Source: Burkholderia ambifaria AMMD
Lineage (GTDB): Bacteria > Pseudomonadota > Gammaproteobacteria > Burkholderiales > Burkholderiaceae
Assembly: GCF_000203915.1 (NCBI RefSeq)
Contig: NC_008391.1
Coordinates: forward strand, 1,178,001-1,242,000
Length of the DNA stretch: 64,000 nucleotides
Direction: 5' to 3'
Both the position numbers and the translations under genes were made by a program. The notes beneath the pieces are model-generated. The model worked only from the letters and a program-made list of their open reading frames with translations, did no database searches and had not been told where the DNA came from. How positions within the stretch are numbered: position 1 is the stretch's first letter; each line of letters starts with the position of its first letter. This document shows positions 42,047 through 50,338 of this stretch, piece after piece.

Positions 42047-43084
42047 TTACTTCGCGGCCCAAGCCGTAAAGCGCTGCTCCAGTGCGTCGCCGTGGTCCGT
42101 CCAGAACTCGACACTGTTGGGAATGGCGGTTTTGCCATTCTTCGCTGAATTGGGAAGCGCTGCCTGTGTTGCCGCATCGAGCATTTTCAGCGCTGCCTTG
42201 TTGGTCGGACCATACGGAATCTTCTGCGCGAACGCGACTTGTGCCTGGGGCTTGAGCACATACGAGATGTATTTTTCGGCCGCTTCCTTGTTCTTCGATC
42301 CCTTCGGAATGACGAAGAAATCGAGTTCGTAAATACTCTGATCCCACGCTATACCGAGATTCTTGTTTCCTTCACGCACTGCCGCGTCGATGCGACCGTT
42401 ATATGCGGTCGACATCGCGACGTCACCCGCAATCAGGAATTGTGGCGGCTGCGCGCCAGCCTCCCACCACTGGATGTAGGGTTTGAGCTCGTCCATCTTC
42501 TTGAACGCGCGTTCGACACCCGCGGACGTGCCGAGCACCGTGTAGACGTCCTTCGGCGCCACCCCGTCAGCCATCAGCGCGAACTCCAGGTTATAACGTG
42601 CCTCCTTCTTCAACCCCCGCTTTCCCGGAAATTTCTTGACGTCCCAGAAATCCTTCCAGCCTTGCGGCGCACCCTTGGTCAGCGCGGGGTTGTACGCGAG
42701 CACGGTCGACCACACGAACGTGCCGGCCGCGCAAGGTGTGGCAGCTCCGGCCATCAGGTCGCTCTTGTTGGCGATCCTGGGCCAATCGAGTTTCTCGAAG
42801 AGACCATCCTGGCATCCGCGACCGACGTCCGCCGCTTCCACCTCCAAGACATCCCAGGTGACATTTCTGGCTTCGACCATGGCTTTGACCTTGGCCATGT
42901 CACCCGTGTACTGGATGGCATGCGTCGCTATGCCGCTTTCCTTCGCGAACGGGTCCACCCACGCCGCCTTTTGGGCATTCCCCGCCGCGCCACCATAGTT
43001 GACGGTCGTGAGACCATCGGCGAAAGCTGCCATCGACAGGGACGCGAGCAACGCGGCGCAAATCGTCTTCGAATTCGATTTCAT
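42047..43084 (-). CDS. Extracellular substrate-binding protein of the polyamine-type ABC transporter, 345 aa
   Basis: Signal peptide SKTICAALLASLSMAAFADG. The mature protein is a PotD/PotF-like SBP: LTTVNYGGAAGNAQKAAWV at the N-terminus, DVLEVEAADVGRGCQDGL, KFPGKRGLKKEARYNLEFAL, and NGRIDAAVREGNKNLGIAWD in the second lobe. It delivers ligand to the permease pair. Length and motifs match the family of PotD-like binding proteins in Burkholderia that are adjacent to CoA-transferase or GMC genes. The ligand cannot be deduced; small organic cations and opine-like compounds are the family range. Confidence 0.88.
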   Translation of the reverse strand: MKSNSKTICAALLASLSMAAFADGLTTVNYGGAAGNAQKAAWVDPFAKESGIATHAIQYTGDMAKVKAMVEARNVTWDVLEVEAADVGRGCQDGLFEKLDWPRIANKSDLMAGAATPCAAGTFVWSTVLAYNPALTKGAPQGWKDFWDVKKFPGKRGLKKEARYNLEFALMADGVAPKDVYTVLGTSAGVERAFKKMDELKPYIQWWEAGAQPPQFLIAGDVAMSTAYNGRIDAAVREGNKNLGIAWDQSIYELDFFVIPKGSKNKEAAEKYISYVLKPQAQVAFAQKIPYGPTNKAALKMLDAATQAALPNSAKNGKTAIPNSVEFWTDHGDALEQRFTAWAAK

Positions 43085-43118
43085 TGTCTCCTCCTACTGA
43101 GTGATAAAAACTGGAAAG

Positions 43119-44213
43119 TCAGCTCAAGATCTTCAGGTGGTCCTCACGGAACGACAGCGCAATCCTGTTTCCCTGACGAACATGCGACCGCCAATCGTGT
43201 TCGAGGGGAACCTTGACGAAACACTCGGCTTGCCCCGGGCCACGGCAACGCAGTCGGACGTGGTCGCCGAAATAAATTGCGTCGAGCGTTTCGGTGTCGA
43301 TGACATTGCCCTCGTGGGTCGTAAACTTCGATTCGACGGAGAGCCGTTCCGGTCGAATAACCGCCGTCGCCTGGTTGCCGACGTCAACGGAAGCCACATT
43401 CAGTGCGTTCACCGTCGTTCCATCTGCGAGCCGAAGCTGGCAACGGTCACCGTTCCTTGCTACGACCGTGCCGCTCATCCGATTGTTATCGCCGATGAAA
43501 TTCGCGACGAAGAGATTCGTCGGTGATTCGTACAAGCGATCCACGGTATCGAGCTGCTGAATCACGCCCTGGTCGAACACGGCAACACGATCGGACATCG
43601 TGAGTGCTTCGCTCTGGTCGTGCGTGACGTAGACGAAAGTCAGCCCGAGCTCCTCGTGAAGCGCCTTCAGTTCGAGCTGCATGTGTTCGCGCAATTGTTT
43701 GTCGAGCGCACCGAGCGGTTCGTCCATCAGCACGAGCCCAGGGTTGAATACGAGTGCTCGTGCCAGCGCAACGCGCTGCTGCTGACCGCCGGACAGCTGG
43801 CTGGGCATCCGTTTGCTCAGCTTCTCCATGCCGACCATGTCGAGCGCTCGCTTGACCTTTGCGTCTCGTTCAGCGGGCGGCATTTTCCGAACCTTGAGCG
43901 GGTATTCCAGATTTTGCGCGACAGTTAGATGCGGAAAGAGCGCGTAGTTCTGGAACACCATCCCGATATTGCGTTTATGCGGCGGGATCCGATTCAGCAA
44001 TTGACCATCGAGCCAGATCTCGCCATCGGTTGGATACTCGAATCCTGCGAGCATCATCAGACAGGTCGTCTTTCCTGAGCCGGATGGGCCGAGTAAAGTC
44101 AGGAATTCGCCCTTTTGGATTTCAAGATTGAGATCCTTGACGACCAGCGTCTCGCCGTCGTAGGTTTTTTTGACGTGACGAAAGCTCACGAGAGCCTGGG
44201 TCGGATCGTGCAT
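43119..44213 (-). CDS. ABC transporter ATP-binding protein, PotA-like, 364 aa
   Basis: PotA-type ATPase: Walker A LLGPSGSGKTTCLMMLAG, Q-loop MVFQNYALFPHLTVAQNL, signature [15 protein letters not shown], Walker B LVLMDEPLGALD, switch His in VYVTHDQSEALT. A C-terminal TOBE domain follows (NRMSGTVVARNGDRCQLRLA, then AVIRPERLSV), which is common in sugar and polyamine importers and serves regulation. ATG 44213 is the start matching the family; upstream codons are Arg/Asp-rich and not ATPase-like. It is separated from the CoA-transferase stop by 180 nt, and the binding-protein gene follows after 34 nt. Confidence 0.92.
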   Translation of the reverse strand: MHDPTQALVSFRHVKKTYDGETLVVKDLNLEIQKGEFLTLLGPSGSGKTTCLMMLAGFEYPTDGEIWLDGQLLNRIPPHKRNIGMVFQNYALFPHLTVAQNLEYPLKVRKMPPAERDAKVKRALDMVGMEKLSKRMPSQLSGGQQQRVALARALVFNPGLVLMDEPLGALDKQLREHMQLELKALHEELGLTFVYVTHDQSEALTMSDRVAVFDQGVIQQLDTVDRLYESPTNLFVANFIGDNNRMSGTVVARNGDRCQLRLADGTTVNALNVASVDVGNQATAVIRPERLSVESKFTTHEGNVIDTETLDAIYFGDHVRLRCRGPGQAECFVKVPLEHDWRSHVRQGNRIALSFREDHLKILS

Positions 44214-44392
44214 GGCTGTCTCCAATGTAAGAATATTCACATCCCGCCGTAGCCTTGCGCACGTCGGCTGTGTGTCGCGTTGATTCATCCGGCGAAGCGC
44301 CGGCACGACTGTCTCGTCGCCGCGGCGTTCGTTTGGCACCGCGCTTCATGTGGAAATGCTCGACTGGTCGCGCGACTCGACAAGACACGCAA

Positions 44393-46891
44393 CTAGCTGG
44401 GCAAATACTCTTCGGACCAGCTATCGCCGACCGCATGTCGGGCAATCAGTATCTCGATCTCGGCATCGCTGTATCCGAACTCGCGCAGGACGGCGTAGGT
44501 CGATGCGCCGAATTTTTCGGCCGGTGCCAAGGCGCGAATCCGGGCATGGCGCGGACGAATCGCGAAAGGATCGAGCTGCGTGACGCATCGACCGCTAGGA
44601 TGGTTCGCATAGACGCTGAACGAATAGCTGCCGTTGTCGATACCTGGGCGATCGTCGCAGGGCCGACTATTGTGCCGGCGGAGGTTGACGATGTTGTCAG
44701 GCACCGCCGCCGCGATATTGGCGGCCTGCAACCGGGTCTGCCAAGACGCGGCGGACGCGGTGCCAAGCGCAGACGCGAGGAATGCAGCCGGGTCCTTGGC
44801 TGCCGCAATTCCGGCCAGACCTTCTACTCGATCCAGTTCGTCCAGCTCATTCTCGCTGGTGTGCACATAGATCCAGTCGTCCGCGGCCCGGAAGAATCGG
44901 GACATCGCGCCATAGCCGATCGCCTCGCGGCCGGACGGCTCGTCGAATGGCGGGCGATTCGCATAGTCATACGAGAACGGGATCTGCACCAGATTGCCAA
45001 GCGCCGACAAGGAAGTTCTCGCGCGGCCGACCTCGCCTGTTTTCGCCTTGCGGTAAAGCGCGGCAGCCACACCCAGTGCAGCCGCGAATCCACACATGAC
45101 GTCGATCGTTCCGACATGCGCATGCTCCTCCGGCGTCTCCATGCCGCCACCGAATCGCACCATGATTCCGGTGCACGCCTGGATCAGATCGTCGTAGCCA
45201 AGGTAGTCGGTCCGCGGCCCGCGTCGAGGACCGCCGAAGCAGTCGAGCTGGCAGAAGATCACGCCGGGATTGATGGAACGGAGGGTCGCCTCGTCCAGCC
45301 CCAGCGGTTCAAGCTGACGATCCGGGGCATTCATGACGATCACATCGACAGACCGCGCGAGTCGAGCGAACACCTCGCGTCCATCCGGATGGTTCAGATC
45401 GACGAGCACGCTCCGCTTCCCTCGCGCCGACGACATCCCGAAGACCACCGTATTCCACGGATCATAATTCGGCACGACGGGGTCGAGTTTGATGACATCG
45501 GCACCAAACCGGCCGAGAAACGACGCCGAGTGGGGCCCGGCGATCACGTTCGTCAGGTCGAGCACACGCACCCCGTCGAGCCACCCCTGTGTGGGCGTTC
45601 CCGACGGAGCAGGCAGCTCAGTACGCTCCTGCTCATCCAGAATGGCTAACGCATCCCGGAAGGTCACCGGATGGCGGGACGCCGGCGAGAGCATGGATTC
45701 GGCACAGTCTTCAAGCCATGCGACCGGCCCAGGCTGCTTCATCACACCATATTCGAGATCGTCGACATTCACGACCAGGCCGGCAGTATTCGCGTGGTCG
45801 TCATGCAGCCACTCCCGCGTGGTCCGGTGTGCCGCTCCAGGGAAACCTCCTTCGCCGAAAATCTTTTCCCACTCGGCTGCTGTTTTCGTACGAAAAACTT
45901 CCTTCATACGCGCGGAAATCCGCTTCGCCCACTGCTCGGGTAACGGATAGACCCCTAGCGACGCGTTCCCTTCCCATTCGGAAATCGGCAGGTACGGATC
46001 GTCGATCCGCGGCAAGCCGGCTTCCAGCATTTCCTCGTACAGCCCCATCGCCTGCAGGCAGCGGCGTGCATGCGAGCGATGTGACGGGCACACTGCATAA
46101 AACTTGCGGCCGTCAGCACACTCATAGGTCCGGTAGAACGGATCCAGATATTCCTGCAGCGCTTCGTACGACAGATCCATCGGTAGATTGTTGGAGCGCC
46201 GCCGCTCGATTTCCTTTTCGCGCAGGGTCTTGTATCGCTCGGGGTAGTTCTCGATATGGATCGAGTTGTAGGAGAGCCCCTCCATCACAGCCGATGCCAG
46301 AGGGACCTCGATTTCATCTCCCACGCCTGTGCGCTGCCGCGCCTGCAACGCAAGCGCGACAGCCGAGACGGCCAGCATGGTGCCGTAGGCGGACGCGAGC
46401 GGCAAAGGCGAGAAACTCGGATTGATGCCCATCAGCACGCGGTTCTGCCCCATGTCCGTAAATACGCCCGAAGCGGACGCGATGATCGGCTCGAACGCGC
46501 GCCATTCGCGACGTAACTGGTCGTTGCTGGCAAAGCCTGGCATCGAGAGCGTGATCAGTTGCGGGCGTGCTTCACGCAACTTCGCGAAATCAAGACCCAG
46601 CCGCGCCATCACGCCCGGCCGAAAGTTCTCGATGACAACGTCCGCGCGCCGAATCAGATCTTTGGCTTCTTCCAGGCCTTTGTCGGTCTTCAGGTCGAGC
46701 CGCAGGCAATGCTTGCCGCGGTTGAGCACCGCATTGGCCGGGCTATCCCAAAGCGGCCCGGCTGGAGGATCGACGTGAATGACGGTCGCACCCAGATCCG
46801 CGAGGATCATCGCGACCGCTGGCCCCGCAATGTACTGGCCGAAATCGATGACTTTCACACCGCTGAACGGCAATTGATTGCTCTTTCCCAT
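44393..46891 (-). CDS. Tandem two-domain class III CoA-transferase (CaiB/BaiF), 832 aa
   Basis: Two full CaiB/BaiF domains in one chain, each normally ~400 residues: domain 1 from GVKVIDFGQYIAGPAVAMIL (residue 11) and domain 2 from GVRVLDLTNVIAGPHSASFL (about residue 430). Class III CoA-transferases move CoA between carboxylates, with an Asp as acyl carrier. Domain 2 keeps this Asp in LGYDDLIQACTG. In domain 1 the aligned position is Glu134 (RAFEPIIASASG), so it may be altered or structural. The gene heads the operon with a polyamine-type importer and GMC oxidase. CoA activation of an imported or oxidised acid is the simplest reading. ATG 46891 gives the family N-terminus. Confidence 0.88.
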   Translation of the reverse strand: MGKSNQLPFSGVKVIDFGQYIAGPAVAMILADLGATVIHVDPPAGPLWDSPANAVLNRGKHCLRLDLKTDKGLEEAKDLIRRADVVIENFRPGVMARLGLDFAKLREARPQLITLSMPGFASNDQLRREWRAFEPIIASASGVFTDMGQNRVLMGINPSFSPLPLASAYGTMLAVSAVALALQARQRTGVGDEIEVPLASAVMEGLSYNSIHIENYPERYKTLREKEIERRRSNNLPMDLSYEALQEYLDPFYRTYECADGRKFYAVCPSHRSHARRCLQAMGLYEEMLEAGLPRIDDPYLPISEWEGNASLGVYPLPEQWAKRISARMKEVFRTKTAAEWEKIFGEGGFPGAAHRTTREWLHDDHANTAGLVVNVDDLEYGVMKQPGPVAWLEDCAESMLSPASRHPVTFRDALAILDEQERTELPAPSGTPTQGWLDGVRVLDLTNVIAGPHSASFLGRFGADVIKLDPVVPNYDPWNTVVFGMSSARGKRSVLVDLNHPDGREVFARLARSVDVIVMNAPDRQLEPLGLDEATLRSINPGVIFCQLDCFGGPRRGPRTDYLGYDDLIQACTGIMVRFGGGMETPEEHAHVGTIDVMCGFAAALGVAAALYRKAKTGEVGRARTSLSALGNLVQIPFSYDYANRPPFDEPSGREAIGYGAMSRFFRAADDWIYVHTSENELDELDRVEGLAGIAAAKDPAAFLASALGTASAASWQTRLQAANIAAAVPDNIVNLRRHNSRPCDDRPGIDNGSYSFSVYANHPSGRCVTQLDPFAIRPRHARIRALAPAEKFGASTYAVLREFGYSDAEIEILIARHAVGDSWSEEYLPS

Positions 46892-47053
46892 AATCCGCCG
46901 AGTCGCCTCCAGACTGGCCGCATTGCGCGACCGTCGATCATCGTGTTGTGGACAATCCCCCGTCACCGCCGGCCGGCCGCGTCGAGTCGCGGTTGGATGA
47001 CGGTCAAACGGGATGGAAGCAACTTTCGGCGAGAAGCCGTGGTGGGTAAAGCA

Positions 47054-47087
47054 ATAAAAAAAACGAGGATGGGTACGTTTTTTTTAT
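47054..47087. repeat. AT-rich 12-bp inverted repeat between LysR gene and CoA-transferase operon
   Basis: 47054-47065 (AT, eight A, CG) and 47076-47087 (CG, eight T, AT) are perfect reverse complements around a 10-nt spacer. It lies 76 nt after the LysR stop and about 160 nt before the CoA-transferase start on the minus strand. Its A-run/hairpin/T-run form fits a bidirectional terminator for LysR, but the mostly A-T stem is weak; a regulatory palindrome is the other option. Confidence 0.6.
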
Positions 47088-47162
47088 GACTCGAGCAAAT
47101 GATGGGCCGGTCAGAGATCGCATCCCGGCAAGCCGACTCGCATACGCAAACCACATGCGAGA

Positions 47163-48068
47163 TCAGAATTTCGCGTGGGCCCCCTGAACCTGTGCGCTGA
47201 GCCATTCGACGAACGCAGCCGCATGAGGATTGACGATACTGTGCGGGGAATAGACGAGGTAGAACGCCTCACTGGTTGGAAGGCGTGGTTTCAGTGGCGC
47301 AATCAACTGGCCGGAAATCAACATGTGCTCGACGAGGGACGACCTTGCAAGCGCAACGCCCTGACCGAGTTCAGCCGCCTTCAGGGCCGAAATCAGCGTG
47401 TCGAATTGCATCCCCTTCGACGAATCGACCTTCGATGCACCCGCCTTTTTGAGCCAGTATCCCCAGCCTTCCTCGTAGCCGAGCACATGGAGCAGCTCGT
47501 AATGCGCTAGGTCCTTCGGCACCGAAAGAGGCGCTTTGGGAGACAGCAACCCGGGAGCACAGACCGGCAGCAGCGTGTCCCAGGTCAGTCGCTCAGCACG
47601 CAGCCCCGTCCATTTTCCGTGCCCGTAGCGGATCTCCAGATCGGCTTCGACATCAGTGACGCTGCTATCGCCTCCCCAGATATTGCTCGTAATGCGTAGA
47701 TTGACGTTCGGATACCGCTTGCGAAAGTCCGGTATACGCCATGCGAGCCAATGCGTGAAAAACACCAGACTCACTCGCACTGTCAGCACCTTCAGATGCC
47801 CTTGCCCAAAAATCTCGTCGGTGGCGGCAGCAAGCCGCTCTATCGCTTCATGCACGACTGGCAGGTAGGCGAGTCCGGCCTCGGTCAACTCGATGCCGCG
47901 CGGCAGGCGCTTGAATAACGCCGTACCGAGCTGGGATTCAAGTCCTTTCACCTGCTGGCTGATTGCGGCCTGAGTCAGATTCAACTCGGTCGCCGCGTGC
48001 GTGAAACTCAGGTGCCGGGCTGACGATTCGAATGCACGTAGCCAATTGAGCGGTGGAAGTCGTTTCAT
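47163..48068 (-). CDS. LysR-family regulator, GcvA-like, 301 aa
   Basis: The HTH is at residues ~5-62 (LPPLNWLRAFESSARHLSFT, AATELNLTQAAISQQVKGLE), typical of the GcvA/AmpR/TrpI branch. The effector domain follows from about residue 90 (LTVRVSLVFFTHWLAWRIPD, RITSNIWGGDSSVTDVEADL). Start ATG 48068 fits the conserved MKRLPPLNWLRAFE N-terminus. It is directly upstream of, and in the same direction as, the CoA-transferase operon, with the AT-rich palindrome between. Regulation of that operon is likely but not shown. LysR genes are more often divergent from their targets, which lowers certainty. Confidence 0.9.
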   Translation of the reverse strand: MKRLPPLNWLRAFESSARHLSFTHAATELNLTQAAISQQVKGLESQLGTALFKRLPRGIELTEAGLAYLPVVHEAIERLAAATDEIFGQGHLKVLTVRVSLVFFTHWLAWRIPDFRKRYPNVNLRITSNIWGGDSSVTDVEADLEIRYGHGKWTGLRAERLTWDTLLPVCAPGLLSPKAPLSVPKDLAHYELLHVLGYEEGWGYWLKKAGASKVDSSKGMQFDTLISALKAAELGQGVALARSSLVEHMLISGQLIAPLKPRLPTSEAFYLVYSPHSIVNPHAAAFVEWLSAQVQGAHAKF

Positions 48069-48254
48069 CGTGCGAATCGTTGCAATAGATCGGGTGGGCA
48101 AACGAGAATACCGGCATTCTATTGCACCGATGCGATCAGAATCGGGCGCGGGGCGCCGCGGCGGATGTCGAGAGACAACGACAAGTTACTCGCCAACGCG
48201 ACATCATATGAGGGGTCGGCAATCCATATCGACCGCACTCCGGTTGATCCTCGA

Positions 48255-50264
48255 CTATCTCTCATAGACAAGACCAAAGCCAATCGGATAAAGAGGATGT
48301 GCCGTGTCGTGCGGCACATCTGGGCGCTGACGCGCCACCTCGGCCATTGACGAGGGCAGTTCGAAAGGCAATTTGCCTGCGGGGCTAAGCTTTCCCGTGA
48401 GAACGTCGAACAACGCAGCGTCACTGACTCCAAAGTTACCGATCAGAGCGGTCGCTTTAGAGCGTACGTTGGTAAGAATCGCTGGGCGATCGAGGTAGAC
48501 CGTCACGATTGTCGGCACACGTCGGCTTACCGCTTCAATGGCGGCATAGTCGGGATTGCTTTCGCCAAACGCGAGATCGCCTTCGTTGTAGCGTGCGCCG
48601 AAGAAATAGTTGGCATGCGGGCGCTCGAATGGCGTCGTCACGCGCAAGATCGCCAGATCGGCGTCTTCCAGCTTGTCCACCGGTTTAAAGCCGGCTCGGC
48701 GAGCGGCGTCAGCGTCCACGTGATACAGGAACACTCGCTGTGCAGACGGGCGCAAGGGCAAGAAATTTCCCTTGTTCTCGAGCAGTACGAGCGAACGAGC
48801 CTGAGTCTCCTTTGCTTTTTCCGCAAAGGCGGCATTGCCCACCACTCTCGAAGCCCGCTCCGGATCGACGTAGGGATTCTCGAAAAGCCCAAGCTTGAAT
48901 TTCAGCTCGAGAATTCGAGTCACCGAGGCATCCAGACGAGTTTCGGACAGTCGTCCTGACTTCACAAGCTCAACGATCGGCGTCGGGTCGTCGATTCCGC
49001 CGAACTGATTGACACCCGCATTCAGCGCCTTCAAAAAGCGCTCGGCTTTCGGCAGATTCTCAACGCCCCACGGCATCGCGATGTCGGCTGGCGTGGCCTT
49101 TTTGCCTGGAGCGGCTCCATGCAGGCAAACCTCGTCGCAGTCGTCGACGATTCCCCAATCGGTCAGGATGATGCCACCGAATCCAAAACGACCGCGGAGC
49201 AGCTCAGTCAGCATCTGTCGGCCAAAACCGGCACCGACTTGTTCCAGCGGACCCTCTACTCCGCGGACATTCAGATCTTTTGGAGGCATGCTGTACGTTG
49301 GCATCACCGCCGCGACTCCCGCGTCAAACGCGCCTTTGAATGGCGTCAAGTGGCTTTCGAGCGTTTCAGTCGACAGATCGGTGAAGCGACCATAGTGGTT
49401 GTGCCCGTCGTAGCCGTTCACGGATGCGCCATAGCCAACCCAATGCTTGACGACTGTCGCAACGCTCGTATCGTCTATGCCGTGAGCACCCTGGAAGCCG
49501 AGAATGTACGCATTGACCAGCCGCCGGGCCGTTGCTGGATCCTCGCCGAAGGTGCCCTTGATACGTCCCCACCGCGGCTCGGTCGCGAGGTCCGCCTGGG
49601 GAGACAGCGCCATGCGAATTCCGATAGCGCCGTACTCCTGCCGAGCGATATCCGCAAACTGTCGCACCAGGCCAGCATCGCCGATCGCGGCAAAGCCTGG
49701 GGGATCGGGCCACTGAGAGAAGCGACCCGCTGCGACGCTTGCCCCAGCCTGGTAGTCGAATCCATTGCGCGGGTCCGAACTGATCGTAAGCGGAATACCA
49801 AGGCGCGAATGTTCGGCGATCGCCTGTGCCTCGTTGTACTCCCTCGCGAGATCAGCGGGATTCCCGCTCAGGCGCGTGATGAAAGAACTGACATGTGAGC
49901 GTTCAATCAGGTTTCCGAGTCGATCGAAATCCCAACGATCCCCGGCACCCGGAACCGGAGCGTGACCCAATGACGGAGCGGTACCATGCATCATGGTCCC
50001 GGCCTTTTCCTCAAGTGTCATCCGCGCGGTCAGATCGCGTGCGCGCGTCTCGGCACTCAGTCTCCAGTCTTCGTACGGATGCAAAACTCCATCATGTGCG
50101 AGATCTTTGAAGACCAGGCCGTCCACATGAATCAGTGAATCGGAGCGAGCGCCTATGAAAGGCTGCCTCGTTGAACCGCTTGGAGGCGTCGTGCAAGCGG
50201 CGGCTGCGATTGCGCACGCGCACACGACGAACGTTGCGGGAAAACGAATGTCAGGAATATGCAC
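48255..50264 (-). CDS. Glycoside hydrolase family 3 lipoprotein (beta-glucosidase-like), 669 aa
   Basis: An exported GH3 enzyme. The N-terminus has a signal with a lipobox-like AAAC (FVVCACAIAAAACTT), so it is probably a lipoprotein. The catalytic barrel includes GAHGIDDTSVATVVKHWVGY with the KHW motif, and FGGIILTDWGIVDD, the nucleophile Asp in the GH3 TDW motif. A C-terminal alpha/beta sandwich follows (SLVLLENKGNFLPL, IVTVYLDRPAILTN). It hydrolyses beta-linked oligosaccharides. GTG 50264 is preferred, because AAGGA sits seven bases upstream, over an earlier frame start at 50315. It is downstream of a porin in one transcription unit: uptake and hydrolysis. Confidence 0.85.
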   Translation of the reverse strand: MHIPDIRFPATFVVCACAIAAAACTTPPSGSTRQPFIGARSDSLIHVDGLVFKDLAHDGVLHPYEDWRLSAETRARDLTARMTLEEKAGTMMHGTAPSLGHAPVPGAGDRWDFDRLGNLIERSHVSSFITRLSGNPADLAREYNEAQAIAEHSRLGIPLTISSDPRNGFDYQAGASVAAGRFSQWPDPPGFAAIGDAGLVRQFADIARQEYGAIGIRMALSPQADLATEPRWGRIKGTFGEDPATARRLVNAYILGFQGAHGIDDTSVATVVKHWVGYGASVNGYDGHNHYGRFTDLSTETLESHLTPFKGAFDAGVAAVMPTYSMPPKDLNVRGVEGPLEQVGAGFGRQMLTELLRGRFGFGGIILTDWGIVDDCDEVCLHGAAPGKKATPADIAMPWGVENLPKAERFLKALNAGVNQFGGIDDPTPIVELVKSGRLSETRLDASVTRILELKFKLGLFENPYVDPERASRVVGNAAFAEKAKETQARSLVLLENKGNFLPLRPSAQRVFLYHVDADAARRAGFKPVDKLEDADLAILRVTTPFERPHANYFFGARYNEGDLAFGESNPDYAAIEAVSRRVPTIVTVYLDRPAILTNVRSKATALIGNFGVSDAALFDVLTGKLSPAGKLPFELPSSMAEVARQRPDVPHDTAHPLYPIGFGLVYER

Positions 50265-50296
50265 GTTCGAGTCCTTAAGAGCCAACGCGATCTGCG

Positions 50297-50320
50297 CACA
50301 GGTGATATAGATCACCTGTG
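50297..50320 (-). repeat. Hairpin between porin and GH3 genes
   Basis: CACAGGTGAT (50297-50306) and ATCACCTGTG (50311-50320) form a perfect 10-bp stem with a 4-nt loop within the 74-nt gap. With no T tract it is not a strong terminator; it may protect the upstream porin mRNA, giving more porin than enzyme. Confidence 0.6.
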
Positions 50321-50338
50321 TACGTAGATCGAGTTCAG

